A DNA stretch of 64,000 nucleotides, from NCBI GenBank assembly GCA_026874595.1, contig CM049310.1, forward strand, positions 36,041,558 to 36,105,557. Direction: 5' to 3'. The DNA comes from Sipunculus nudus. Lineage: Eukaryota > Annelida > Sipuncula > Golfingiida > Sipunculidae. A program made the translations under genes and the position numbers. Below the pieces are notes generated by a model. That model saw only the letters and a program-made list of their open reading frames with translations, did not search any database and had not been told where the DNA came from. Shown in pieces: positions 1 through 9,331 of this stretch (within the stretch, counting starts at the first letter, position 1; every line of letters begins with the position of its first letter).

Positions 1-990
1 CACGCCCGGATCCAGACATCGGCACAAGTGCGACGCATGGCCGGGTGGCTGGGTCTGCACCTTTCAGGAAAGACGGCGATCTACCTGTTAGCGACATGCA
101 TACCCGACTGTATGGGTAATGCATGCGATCGAACAAAAGCAGGAGGGGCTTCCCCGTTGGTCAATATGATAATGGAGGACATCGTCCTGAGCCATGCGAT
201 GAAACCAAAGACGGCAAAGGAACAGGACCTCTTGGTGTCGGGCGACTGGTGGGACTGTGGGAAAATAGACCTCTGGACACAACGGCTGTCGCTTTTGAAC
301 ATAGAGGATAAATGGAAAGCAAAGATCGCACGGCATTTGAAACCGTTGGGAATATGGGTGCTGCATTTTGTGGAAAGGTTCATGCACGCCCACGTTACGA
401 GTGGTTCAAGTTCAAATAACGTGGTGCACGCCCGTTTCCGGGCGGGCAGCTACTTGGCCACTACCCTGTTGTTGAAAGCCATCGGGCGGCTGTGCGGAAT
501 GTGCCGCATATTTTTGCGTCGGCTACCTGTCCCTCCGACGGACGCTAAGGAGGCGCCAACGCTTAGACAAAAACGGGTCAATTTTTTGCGCCGAAGGGCA
601 CAAAACATAAACAACATCTGCGTGCACATCGCAGAAAGGTTGCTTGACACAGGATCCGAATCAGATGAGCTGCGGGCACACATGCGCTGCATGATCACAA
701 GAAAAGCACCATTATTCCTGTGGGATCCCTCCCGTCCAAACCTATCTGGATACCTGAAGCGTTGCATAAAGGATTCCTGCCCTGCAGTATCGACTGGACA
801 GACCGAAAGATGGCTGAGGAGCATCACCCAATATAAGGCGGTGGCCAGTGGTAACAGCCAGTCCGCCTTGTGGGATATACACACGTGCATCCACGGCACG
901 CCGTTTACTGCACAAGACAGCGTGACAGATGTTCACAGCTCTCCTGTTTGGAATGACTTTTGCGTTTGGATGAAAACGCACGTGTTTTAA
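1..990 (+). CDS. 3' part of an unknown protein (5' end outside window)
   Basis: The frame is open from the first base to a TAA at 990, so the gene starts upstream; the first ATG inside the window (37) is probably internal. About 329 residues are visible. They are rich in Trp, Cys and basic residues, with an Arg-rich stretch near the middle (RRRAQN) and no clear membrane segment, signal peptide or catalytic motif. It is followed after only nine bases by the next rightward gene, so the two are probably co-transcribed or share a terminator further on. I do not recognise the family. Given the context a virion or packaging protein is possible, but nothing in the sequence shows it. Confidence 0.7.
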   Translation, partial: HARIQTSAQVRRMAGWLGLHLSGKTAIYLLATCIPDCMGNACDRTKAGGASPLVNMIMEDIVLSHAMKPKTAKEQDLLVSGDWWDCGKIDLWTQRLSLLNIEDKWKAKIARHLKPLGIWVLHFVERFMHAHVTSGSSSNNVVHARFRAGSYLATTLLLKAIGRLCGMCRIFLRRLPVPPTDAKEAPTLRQKRVNFLRRRAQNINNICVHIAERLLDTGSESDELRAHMRCMITRKAPLFLWDPSRPNLSGYLKRCIKDSCPAVSTGQTERWLRSITQYKAVASGNSQSALWDIHTCIHGTPFTAQDSVTDVHSSPVWNDFCVWMKTHVF

Positions 991-999
991 AAATCGCGA

Positions 1000-3297
1000 A
1001 TGTCGTCTGTATCGTATCACGCGCCATCAGCGACGCGCTCTCGAGATGGAGGCGATTCGACCACCACAACCGAATCCGTCATTCACGCTCACACCCAATT
1101 TCTACGGGGGTTATGCCGGGCGATGTTCCTCACGCACGACCAAACAGCGGACAAGGCCGGTCTGGACGGATTTCTCACACAAAGCGTAAAACATGCGATC
1201 CGAGATTCAGGTCTCGCTGCCTTCAAAATTACGCAGTGTGATCTGTCAACAGAAGAGGTTTTTCTGTTAAGATGCGTAGCACAACCACTGCTGTTCGACC
1301 CCGAAGGTGTTGACCGGTTATCGGACTTGTGTTCCTTCTTTGAGACGGGAGGCCCGAATGCAACTGCATGGTTGTATACTTACAATCTGGGACTGCGGTT
1401 TTACAAGTGGTTCTGTCACAACTGGTCCAATGATACTGATCGACAGAGAGAATCGGGTTTTGCGCAAGACGTTTCTTTGGTTTATGACCTGTGCTGCGCG
1501 TGCAGTCTGAGTGTTATACCCTTTGAAACGGACGTGGACGATGACGCACATGCCGCTTGCCTGTCGCGGGCCAGAGAATACAGGCGTCGTCTGAGACGCG
1601 TCTTCCTACATGAAAGTTTAAGCGATTGCCTGTCAATAGATGTAGAGCTACAGGAGGCCATAATCAACTGTATATACGAATTCGGAAGCGGCGCATCCGC
1701 CCCAGCACGCCAATGGTACCTGTCGCTGTCCGAAAACCTGATACAAACCACAAAAGGGGAAGGCTCAGGAGACGCAGCAGACGAGCAGGGCGTGACGGAG
1801 CACGCAGAGATGCCCACACCGTCTTGCCTGGGTGAAGTCATACGCAACAGGATTTCATTTTTCCGTGAGGTTTGTTCTTCTGCCCAGCCCACGTTTGCCC
1901 CAGCGGATGAAAGCAACGGCGACCAGGGTAATTCGGAAACGTGGCAGCGGGCGTGTTCTGAACCTGTTGCTCCGAGTTTGGTACACGTATCCTCGTTGAA
2001 CGCAGTTGAACACCTTAGCCGTGTAAACCTTTGCCGCTCCACTTCCGCCAGGGCGGTAGCCGTATCATTACCAAATGGCTGCATTGTGAACGCGGGTCCA
2101 GACCCCAGGACTGATCTGTTCTCAGGTATGGGGCCTATCATGAAACATTGGCTAAACCGTTGCAAGACGGCGTGTAGCGAAAAGCGACCGCATGCGCTGT
2201 CACGGCAGCGAACGGGTCACATGGATGCAGTTATCCTCCATAAAATTAAGAACATGAGTAAAATGCTGCGACGCACCGTGTTTGTACCACTCGGAAGGGG
2301 ACCGGCTGTCATGAGTGTCGGAACAAACAATGTAGAAAACAAATCACAAGAAGCAGACCTTGTAGGTTTCGTGTTACGTTCCTTTATACAGGAAAGGTAC
2401 CGTTGGCAGATGTACAGCACGATATCAGATACGTTGGCTGGTGGACTAGAATACATAACATTCTTGAAGGTTGCGTGCTCGCTGTGCCAGGCCAAGTGCG
2501 TCCGGAAGCCATTCATAACAGAGTTCACCCGCAGCGTTTGCGTTGACGTAGATCGTCTGAACAAGGGCGGGAAATGTCAACCCCGCTTCGTGCACACACC
2601 GAGCCTGCGGGTGGGAACTCCTTACGGAGGGTTCTCAGTCACAGCCCTGCCCTTGTCATGGCACAGGGTTTACGAAGCCCCTGCTCCGCCTGCGATGGCA
2701 AAACGGGTTTCGCGTGAACTGTACGTGCACGCCGAACGCCACATGATGCTCTGTTCCGGTGACAGGCACGGGGTGCCGATGGCATACGTCACATCCGGGC
2801 GGTTCGGTCCAGTGACAGTCACAGGATCTACGAAGGACCCTCCCGCCGTGGTAGGGACGCCGAGATGCACCGGGAAGAAAAAAGGTTGCGTATCGAAAGC
2901 ATCGCTGTGCGTCGTGCAGGTATGCAATGGTGAGAGAACGTGCTACGAACTTGTCCACACCATCGGGGAAGGCTTCGAGAACGCAGTTTGCTGTTCCTGC
3001 GACGCAAAAAACGCACAAACGCTTCAGAGAGCGACGTGCGTGCGTCATTTCGAAGACACACACTTCCACGGACCCTCATCGAGCTGGAACGAGAACACAA
3101 ACGAAACAGAGCTGTCGCTCCATGAAAAGAGAGTGAAGCATGTCGTGGGTCTTTGCCGGAACAAAATCCCGCAAAAACACCTGTGTCAAGGTTGCCTTTG
3201 TTGGTATGCATGTGATTGCGCGATGCACTTGCATGACAGCATTCACGAATACATGCGTGTTTTTGGCCTTCCCGAACTGACAGGCGGAACAGCATGA
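1000..3297 (+). CDS. Cysteine-rich protein, 765 aa, possible zinc-binding virion or packaging factor
   Basis: ATG start at 1000, nine bases after the preceding stop. The N-terminal ~50 residues are Ser/Thr-rich and likely disordered. The rest is globular, with cysteine pairs typical of zinc sites: CSLCQAKC in the middle third, CCSCDAK near residue 665, and a final cluster CQGCLCWYACDC followed by His residues. Length and cysteine content are compatible with herpesvirus terminase accessory or packaging proteins, but I see no P-loop and no motif that identifies one. It lies two genes from gB; in mammalian herpesviruses the small terminase subunit lies next to gB, which is only weak positional support. 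Function is unassigned. Confidence 0.75.
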   Translation: MSSVSYHAPSATRSRDGGDSTTTTESVIHAHTQFLRGLCRAMFLTHDQTADKAGLDGFLTQSVKHAIRDSGLAAFKITQCDLSTEEVFLLRCVAQPLLFDPEGVDRLSDLCSFFETGGPNATAWLYTYNLGLRFYKWFCHNWSNDTDRQRESGFAQDVSLVYDLCCACSLSVIPFETDVDDDAHAACLSRAREYRRRLRRVFLHESLSDCLSIDVELQEAIINCIYEFGSGASAPARQWYLSLSENLIQTTKGEGSGDAADEQGVTEHAEMPTPSCLGEVIRNRISFFREVCSSAQPTFAPADESNGDQGNSETWQRACSEPVAPSLVHVSSLNAVEHLSRVNLCRSTSARAVAVSLPNGCIVNAGPDPRTDLFSGMGPIMKHWLNRCKTACSEKRPHALSRQRTGHMDAVILHKIKNMSKMLRRTVFVPLGRGPAVMSVGTNNVENKSQEADLVGFVLRSFIQERYRWQMYSTISDTLAGGLEYITFLKVACSLCQAKCVRKPFITEFTRSVCVDVDRLNKGGKCQPRFVHTPSLRVGTPYGGFSVTALPLSWHRVYEAPAPPAMAKRVSRELYVHAERHMMLCSGDRHGVPMAYVTSGRFGPVTVTGSTKDPPAVVGTPRCTGKKKGCVSKASLCVVQVCNGERTCYELVHTIGEGFENAVCCSCDAKNAQTLQRATCVRHFEDTHFHGPSSSWNENTNETELSLHEKRVKHVVGLCRNKIPQKHLCQGCLCWYACDCAMHLHDSIHEYMRVFGLPELTGGTA

Positions 3298-3411
3298 TCC
3301 ACATCCGACACCTTTTATTTGTGACGGAGACCCGTGGTTGCGTCACACGATGTACAATTCAGTCCTGGCAGCAAAGTGCATTTTGTTCATATCACGAATA
3401 CATCCGCACTC

Positions 3412-4488
3412 ATGGACACGGCAGATCATACCACAAAGAATACCCGCAATCGCGAGTCAATGGCCGCTCTTCACCATATAGCTGCCATAGCCACAAGCCA
3501 GGAAACGCAGGAAGGGCCCGCACCTCTGCCAGGCGTGACAGTCCGCGAACAGAAAATGGACCAGGAAGCGTTAGAAAACTGGTTGGGCGCAGGAATGTTA
3601 GAATGTGCGGAAGACGCACGGGTGCAACCGAAAAGGAAAAAGATCGAGAAAAAGGAAATAATTCATGCAACCAAGTCAAAGAGCCAACAATGCCGTTCTG
3701 ACCGTACGCTCCGCGGAAAAAGCAAGTTACGTTTATCTTCTTCCGTCGCGCAACCTAAACCGAATCAGAACATTCAAACAACTGCCAGCACCCCACAAAC
3801 GCCCTCTGAGACGAAGTATGACAAACATCCCAGCACAACTCCAGACACTACGGATGTCACGTCTCTTGATACGCATTCAACGAAACGCCACCGGCCATGT
3901 TCTGTTCACGGATCCTTGGAGCCTGTGCCACCGGGGGACCGCCAGTTCCCTCACCCCCATTCTGTGCTGGTACAATGCAAGCATCCTAAAATGAACCGCT
4001 ACATAGAAAATATGATATCCACACAGGGATATTTAATGGAGGAAATGGATCCAGTGACCGGGGCCGTCCATCGCCTGTGGTATGTCCACTTGGAAGACTT
4101 GGTAAAAAGGGACGGCGCTCCCGTGAGACCGTGCACCGACGTGCGCTTATATGACCTAGCACCTGTAACGGACACGACGATTGATGATGACGACGAGCCC
4201 TTAGAATACCCCGCTTACTGTGTCTTGTGCAAACCTTCACAAGACAACGGCGCAAAAGCCGTCCGCGTCACAAACAAGCGGGACGACGGACAAGAACGCC
4301 CGATGAACCTGGCGATGGACATTCAGACGCGCAAGCCTTTGTTTATGGTTGAAGCCAACGAAATGTATGAAAGCAAGGCATCGCACCATGGCGGCGTGCC
4401 TACCGTGTTTGTCGTTTGCTCTGACCCCGAATCCGTCTTCTACAAAAAGATGAAGGAAATGGGATGCACGTGCGGTGACACGGACTAG
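3412..4488 (+). CDS. Unknown protein, 358 aa, disordered N-terminus
   Basis: I use the ATG at 3412; the frame is open further upstream, but only through a non-ATG start near 3334. The N-terminal half is rich in Lys, Thr, Ser and Pro (for example KRKKIEKKE) and looks disordered with nuclear-localisation-like basic runs. The C-terminal ~170 residues are more compact, with an acidic DDDDE run and Cys pairs (CVLC; CTCG near the end). It sits in a rightward cluster with two similarly unassigned genes. No signal peptide or membrane segment. No family recognised; a tegument or regulatory role would be a guess. Confidence 0.7.
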   Translation: MDTADHTTKNTRNRESMAALHHIAAIATSQETQEGPAPLPGVTVREQKMDQEALENWLGAGMLECAEDARVQPKRKKIEKKEIIHATKSKSQQCRSDRTLRGKSKLRLSSSVAQPKPNQNIQTTASTPQTPSETKYDKHPSTTPDTTDVTSLDTHSTKRHRPCSVHGSLEPVPPGDRQFPHPHSVLVQCKHPKMNRYIENMISTQGYLMEEMDPVTGAVHRLWYVHLEDLVKRDGAPVRPCTDVRLYDLAPVTDTTIDDDDEPLEYPAYCVLCKPSQDNGAKAVRVTNKRDDGQERPMNLAMDIQTRKPLFMVEANEMYESKASHHGGVPTVFVVCSDPESVFYKKMKEMGCTCGDTD

Positions 4489-4558
4489 AAATCGCGCACG
4501 GTAGACACCTTTTATTTGTGTTTGTCACAACGTCTGTTGTGCCACCCCGAACAAAAGT

Positions 4559-5275
4559 ATGACTCTTGAAACTATGCACCGCACAACCGGTAGAAAGAAC
4601 CGCCTGTCTGCTACGGTTCCCGGAAGTGGAACAACAAACTCTAACAGTCGTGTCACAGATTACGTGTTGAACACGCTGCACCTCGAATCAGATGGAATCC
4701 TTCTTTACTGGTGCCTCGACAGCGGTTCGGATGTTCACGTGTTTTTCAACCTGGCGACGAGTGGTGATAAAACGGTCGTATTCCACGTCACAGGAAACAG
4801 AGTTCTTGTACGGTCAACGGATCTCGACATGCAGTTCAAACGATGGTTGGGGTCAGATTCCGCACGGCACAGCACTTCAGACACCAGTGTTGACGTCGAG
4901 ACGGACGCCACGTCAGTTTGTATTTGGCAGGCTGGAGACGAGCGCGTCTCGTTCATACGCGGGAAGGGAAAAGGGAAGCTGAACCGTTTCGTGCGTGGGA
5001 TGAAACAAACATTTCGCGGACAACGCGGAGGACCCGCCGGGCTGTTGACAGGGCCCTTGCCTGCGGATATCGTGATCGGAGTGTCGTCGTCGAACGCTGT
5101 TAACGCCAGCATAACTCGTCACCCGTGGGAAGACGTCACGAGTTACATTTTCCCCGACGCCGGTTCTATATCGATGAACTTGGGTCTACCAGGGACAGTG
5201 AGAGCTGATCTGAACGACGTGTTGCGTGTTTGTTGCTGTATTTTTCATATCGTTCGTCAGCAAAGTTTACCGTGA
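4559..5275 (+). CDS. Unknown protein, 238 aa
   Basis: ATG at 4559, stop at 5275, with an AATAAA 78 bases downstream. After a short polar N-terminus the sequence alternates hydrophobic and polar residues (LYWCLDSGSDVHVFF), suggesting a beta-rich domain. A Gly/Lys/Arg-rich loop follows (GKGKGKLNRF, RGQRGG), then a hydrophobic segment near DIVIGVSSSNAVNAS. It ends in a Cys-rich tail (CCCIFH). There is no signal peptide. It converges on the gB gene. A capsid-associated or small structural protein would fit size and fold, but no family motif is visible. Confidence 0.65.
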   Translation: MTLETMHRTTGRKNRLSATVPGSGTTNSNSRVTDYVLNTLHLESDGILLYWCLDSGSDVHVFFNLATSGDKTVVFHVTGNRVLVRSTDLDMQFKRWLGSDSARHSTSDTSVDVETDATSVCIWQAGDERVSFIRGKGKGKLNRFVRGMKQTFRGQRGGPAGLLTGPLPADIVIGVSSSNAVNASITRHPWEDVTSYIFPDAGSISMNLGLPGTVRADLNDVLRVCCCIFHIVRQQSLP

Positions 5276-5352
5276 ACACCCGACATTTTGTTATAGTTCA
5301 CAGTTCGGATATATACGGATTCAGGCACATGTATATCACTTGTTTGCTTTTC

Positions 5353-5358
5353 AATAAA
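5353..5358 (+). terminator. AATAAA polyadenylation signal for the 4559-5275 gene
   Basis: Canonical AATAAA 78 bases past the stop, followed by T/G-rich sequence. It is probably shared as the 3' end of the rightward cluster from position 1, because no other AATAAA lies between those genes. Confidence 0.6.
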
Positions 5359-5418
5359 CGACAACAACTGACACGTTTTCTTGTTACTTTTATTGATCAT
5401 TATACAATGGTGGAAAGA

Positions 5419-5433
5419 GGGGGGGGGGGGGGG
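5419..5433. repeat. Poly-G run (15 G) between convergent genes
   Basis: Uninterrupted run of 15 G in the 229-bp space between the convergent 3' ends of the 4559-5275 gene and gB. Comparable C runs occur at 52056-52073 and 59741-59753, also between genes. Length may vary between genomes or be a sequencing artefact. Confidence 0.8.
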
Positions 5434-5498
5434 TGGTCCATTACTTGTACAGTTGCATACAAGACAACCCATAGGTCTATATAAGACGTATACGTTTT

Positions 5499-5504
5499 TT
5501 TATT
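5499..5504 (-). terminator. AATAAA polyadenylation signal abutting the gB stop
   Basis: TTTATT on the given strand reads AATAAA on the minus strand and lies directly after the gB stop codon (5505-5507), so cleavage would fall within the next ~30 bases. Confidence 0.55.
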
Positions 5505-8063
5505 TTAATATACGCTAGGCCATATGGACAATTTGTCCCGTCTTGTCGATCTTTTATTCCATTTCTTGCCCCACATGTCCTTTTCAGCGTTCACAATGTT
5601 ATCTTTTCCTGTTTTCCCCAGCAGACGGGTCTGCTCGCCTTTTCCCGCCGGTTCGTCTTCTCCCTCGGACGACGACGACGTAGAGGAGGAACTCGACGAC
5701 GTGGACGACCGACGGTCTCTGATAACAACCGTTGGCACCCCGCTTTTCCTGTCTTTGTACTTGACGTAGGCCCCGCGCCCCGCTTGCACGGTCAGGGCTG
5801 TCATTTGTCTTAGGAGTACAAAAAAAGCATAAACGCCACCGATACCCACCATTATCCCCAGTATAAAAGCGATCACTTTACCAGCAAGTGTACCGAGGAA
5901 TCCCAAAATCCCAGAAAGGAGTTTACCGAAGAAATCCAACGCACCACTGAATACTGTGCCAACGGCGCTGCCGATGCCGTTGATTATGTCGGAAGCGATT
6001 TTCCCCAGGTCTGGGTCATTGCTGGTGTAAACCTGATACATGGCCATCGTCCAACGTAAATGGCGATCGAAAACGCGCATCTGGTTCGCGTTTTCCAGCA
6101 TAGACATGAGATCGAGCTCGCCTTCGATTTCCTTGTCCGTGTAAGGGTTTTCCATGATGGGGACATCGGCCTCTATCGGTGGCAGGAAATCGGTGACGTC
6201 CCGCAGGGCGGGATCGACGTCATCCACTATGTAGCCGTAATTCATATCACGGATGTAATTTTCAGAAGGCAGGTCCGACAACACCGCAAATTCGGTTTCG
6301 GTCCCGTTTTCGTCCGGCAGGGTGATAAGAGTGTAGTTTTTGTACGTGAGCGGTACCTCGTTGATGTAAAAACGCAACATGTTCGGGTAGCGGCAGGATT
6401 CCGTGTACTTGGGCGGGATCACGATCCGTCCGTCATCCATGGCCTGGCCCCGCAGAGGTTCCATGTCCTTTATCCCGGTCATGTTGGCCGTCCTGTTGCC
6501 CCCGTCCTCCGGGTCATTGAAGTATATGAGAGGCCTGCTGTAGCACAACGATTTGCCCTCGCCGACCTCCAGACTGCGGGCAAGACGGAAGTCCGTTTCA
6601 TTGAGGAACCTGCATCGGCTTATCTCGTAAACACTGCCGCGCGGTTTGGCATACACGTCCCGCCCTAAGTACACGGACAGCACAGACGACGGGTTGACAA
6701 TTGCAAGAGAACGCGCCATGTTGTGGTCGTAATAACTCTGAGCGCACCAAGTGTCCAGGCGCTGACGCTGTTGCGAGTTCATCCAGTCCACAATCTTCCC
6801 AGACACAAAATACCTCACGTTTTCCATTATTTCGTTGGTCATCAGCAGCAGTTCCGACCTGGTTGCGTGGTCAAGACTACGTCTTCGGCGGGAAATGTAA
6901 TGCGTGCAGTTTAACGCGGCAGCCCCGTGAGCGTCGGCGTGCTGCTTCCTCTTGTACTCCTCACACAAGTGGTCATGGTTTACTACGCTTACATTCAGAT
7001 GTACCGTGGAATGGTTGAGGTGGTTTTCGATTGCAGAAACGGGAACAGTGTCAGGTATCCAAGCGACGATCCCGTAATAGGTGTCCCAATACATTTCCGT
7101 GTAGTTCATTGAACTCAGCCTCTTTGACACGCAGTAGGGATGATCGATGGCACTGAGACTAGGTATCATATGTTTCTGTCGGTCAAATGTAAGCATTTGT
7201 TTTGCGTCCTCCAGCACCAAGTAGAAGCGCCCGTTGCCGTCACCCAGCTTAACCTTGGTTACGTTATGGTGTATCTCTGCCAGTACATAACCGCATGACA
7301 TCGTAGGTTCGACTTTGTGCCAAACGATGACCCATTCGTCAGTGGTTATGTGACTGCCCAGTTCAAACGATCTGGCTCCCGTGCTCGACAGGTTCTGAGC
7401 CATGCCCAGCGACGTGTGCACAACCTGATACGGGGGAGAAGCGACAACATACACTTCTTTCATGATACAGTTGTGAGTGTACGTTTCCGGATCGTACCCG
7501 AACGCGAACCAATTATACTTCACACTGACAGGTATGTTGCTGGAATACGTGACGTATCCGTCGTGGCTCATGCTGACATAATACAACATGTGCGTCTTGC
7601 CGTCGATCGTGCAGTCCCTTGTTGAGCGCCATTTCCGACACTCTTCTGCCGAGGGAGGCGCAATCGGGCGGTCCCATTTGTCAGTTATAAATTTGTGACC
7701 AAACCAACCCGTGTACGTTTTTCTGTACGATACGAACCACTGGCAGGCCATGGCGTCGGTCCTGGTAGCTTGAATATTCCTCTTGAAAGTGATAACCGTC
7801 CCGGTTTCGTGGTGGTCCTGTGCATGGTCAGCTGCATGGGGGCATCTGGGGTGAGGAGCGAAATGTACATATTTGGACGGCGTCCGCGGGTCACAGAACC
7901 GCAGTCTGTTCAAACGTTCGTTCCCTTTCAGGTCCGCGTACGCACGTTGCGAGGTGTTAAGCGTAGTTATGTCGATGGCCGAAGAAGTGACGGCGCCTGA
8001 CATTTGCTGGAAAACAGTCACTGCGAAGCAAACACGCAGCACCCAAGACAATATTCCACACAT
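5505..8063 (-). CDS. gB: Envelope glycoprotein B-like class III fusion protein, 852 aa
   Basis: I start at the ATG at 8063 because it opens a signal peptide (MCGILSWVLRVCFAV...); the frame extends 11 codons further only through a GTG. Next comes a large ectodomain with many Cys and N-x-S/T sites. A polybasic RRRRS site at about residue 390 fits furin cleavage. Just after it is a helix-rich stretch with WC and then VNPSS...YLGRDV, the pattern of the gB central helix region. Residues ~690-760 are hydrophobic and Gly-rich (pre-membrane region and anchor, FILGIMVGIGG). The ~95-residue cytoplasmic tail has Ser runs and an acidic patch. Known gB proteins are trimeric fusogens needed for entry and spread. 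Length matches the family (850-900). The assignment rests on architecture and these motifs. Confidence 0.85.
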   Translation of the reverse strand: MCGILSWVLRVCFAVTVFQQMSGAVTSSAIDITTLNTSQRAYADLKGNERLNRLRFCDPRTPSKYVHFAPHPRCPHAADHAQDHHETGTVITFKRNIQATRTDAMACQWFVSYRKTYTGWFGHKFITDKWDRPIAPPSAEECRKWRSTRDCTIDGKTHMLYYVSMSHDGYVTYSSNIPVSVKYNWFAFGYDPETYTHNCIMKEVYVVASPPYQVVHTSLGMAQNLSSTGARSFELGSHITTDEWVIVWHKVEPTMSCGYVLAEIHHNVTKVKLGDGNGRFYLVLEDAKQMLTFDRQKHMIPSLSAIDHPYCVSKRLSSMNYTEMYWDTYYGIVAWIPDTVPVSAIENHLNHSTVHLNVSVVNHDHLCEEYKRKQHADAHGAAALNCTHYISRRRRSLDHATRSELLLMTNEIMENVRYFVSGKIVDWMNSQQRQRLDTWCAQSYYDHNMARSLAIVNPSSVLSVYLGRDVYAKPRGSVYEISRCRFLNETDFRLARSLEVGEGKSLCYSRPLIYFNDPEDGGNRTANMTGIKDMEPLRGQAMDDGRIVIPPKYTESCRYPNMLRFYINEVPLTYKNYTLITLPDENGTETEFAVLSDLPSENYIRDMNYGYIVDDVDPALRDVTDFLPPIEADVPIMENPYTDKEIEGELDLMSMLENANQMRVFDRHLRWTMAMYQVYTSNDPDLGKIASDIINGIGSAVGTVFSGALDFFGKLLSGILGFLGTLAGKVIAFILGIMVGIGGVYAFFVLLRQMTALTVQAGRGAYVKYKDRKSGVPTVVIRDRRSSTSSSSSSTSSSSEGEDEPAGKGEQTRLLGKTGKDNIVNAEKDMWGKKWNKRSTRRDKLSIWPSVY

Positions 8064-8238
8064 GGCCACAGACGTTGACGTTTCCGATGAACACACACGT
8101 GACGTCTACGCTAGACAACTAAACGGTGACAATACACGAACCGATCGACAAAGCATGAAAACGTGCTATGGGGGTCAATATAGTACATGTGGTCCGTGAC
8201 AAATACTGACAAAAGAACACCGCATGTTTGTGCGTGAA

Positions 8239-9036
8239 TCAATGGCGCGGACAAGAAATGTACGCCACAGTTTGTAATCCCTGCAGAAGCGGCAGACTGG
8301 TTTCGAGTCTCCTGCACAATGTGCAACCGCAACCCCGCCACTCCCGTTGCCCCAGGAAAAGGGCCATGCAAATAGACCTCGGGGTCACGTTGTTCCGGAC
8401 ATATTCATCTACCTCGTAATTGTCAAGTGTGCTGTAAGGAGTAGGTAAATTCGCACCAATCCCTGACGTCGCAACCACTCTCCGCATCAACTGGAAGCAA
8501 TGCTGGCACCACATTTGACAGAATGCCACCCAAATCAGGATTCCTGGTTCAAATGTTGTGACCTGCCCTTCTTCACCTGGCTCTTCGGGTAACCTCTCTG
8601 CAATAGCTGAACATATCGACCACATGTCTTTTGCCATTGTGCTCGACAGAGAGAGATCGATTACGTCCAAGTATCTCCACAGAGACATCTGACGGCCGTG
8701 CGTCTCGAAAAATGTTGCAATATTCCCATCGGCTTCCGACATGCACTTTTCGTAACGCATAATCATCTCTTCATCGTCCATGTCAGACGACGACGACGAC
8801 GACGACGAATCCTCCACGTTTTCTTGTAGTTCTCCCCCACTGTCATCCTCATCTCCGGATCCCAGTACAGGCCAGCCACAAGGGTCATCGGCGACACCGT
8901 CCCGGGGATTGTTGTTCTCTTCCCTTTCTCCCGACCCGCCTTCCTCATCAGAACGATGAACGTCTTCATTTGGTAATGACATATCGTCCGCGTGGTACCC
9001 TGCTGTACCAAGTGTAACCCCTTGTATGTCAGACAT
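8239..9036 (-). CDS. Acidic Ser/Asp-rich protein with Cys-rich C-terminus, 265 aa
   Basis: ATG at 9036. The N-terminal ~100 residues are strongly acidic (EEGGSGERE, DEDDSGGE) and end in an eight-Ser run encoded by a GAC-type triplet repeat on the plus strand (about 8786-8812). The C-terminal half is globular with Trp, Met and Cys residues (MWCQHC; CGCTLCRR), which may bind metal. No signal peptide or membrane span. It lies between gB and the probable capsid gene on the same strand. Acidic, Ser-rich tails often carry casein kinase 2 sites in tegument and regulatory proteins, but the family is not recognised. Confidence 0.75.
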   Translation of the reverse strand: MSDIQGVTLGTAGYHADDMSLPNEDVHRSDEEGGSGEREENNNPRDGVADDPCGWPVLGSGDEDDSGGELQENVEDSSSSSSSSDMDDEEMIMRYEKCMSEADGNIATFFETHGRQMSLWRYLDVIDLSLSSTMAKDMWSICSAIAERLPEEPGEEGQVTTFEPGILIWVAFCQMWCQHCFQLMRRVVATSGIGANLPTPYSTLDNYEVDEYVRNNVTPRSICMALFLGQREWRGCGCTLCRRLETSLPLLQGLQTVAYISCPRH

Positions 9037-9331
9037 AGCAAATGAACCAAACTGTCACCAGTGCGGCTGTTATAAAGTCGCAGTCACGACACAAATATAT
9101 ATATATACCGACGTGCACACAGGGTTTACAACGAAACATGTGATAAATCATTCAAATAGCAACATTCCAACCACGCATGCACAGGACCGACTGGACCATA
9201 CAACAGACAGACGATGCACGCAACAGAAAACACAAACACGTATAAAAGCAATATAGTTTAATATGATATACCATAGCAATAAACAAAAAGAGGTGCACGA
9301 CCCACATTCAAGGACACAATCATGTGATTCA
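9037..9331. other. Intergenic region upstream of the acidic protein gene
   Basis: 295 bp, AT-rich, with a TTTATAA-like element (read on the minus strand near 9070) about 35 bases above the ATG at 9036, and an AT dinucleotide run near 9095-9105. A plus-strand AATAAA lies at 9278-9283 with no obvious rightward gene to serve. No gene seen. Confidence 0.5.

Noticed and set aside
1482-2165. 227-codon minus-strand frame opposite the Cys-rich 765-residue gene
   Set aside because: Lies wholly inside the longer frame and has no start context or motif.
6060-6668. 202-codon frame opposite the gB gene
   Set aside because: Antisense to a well supported gene, with no domain or start context; a composition shadow of the GC-rich gB frame.
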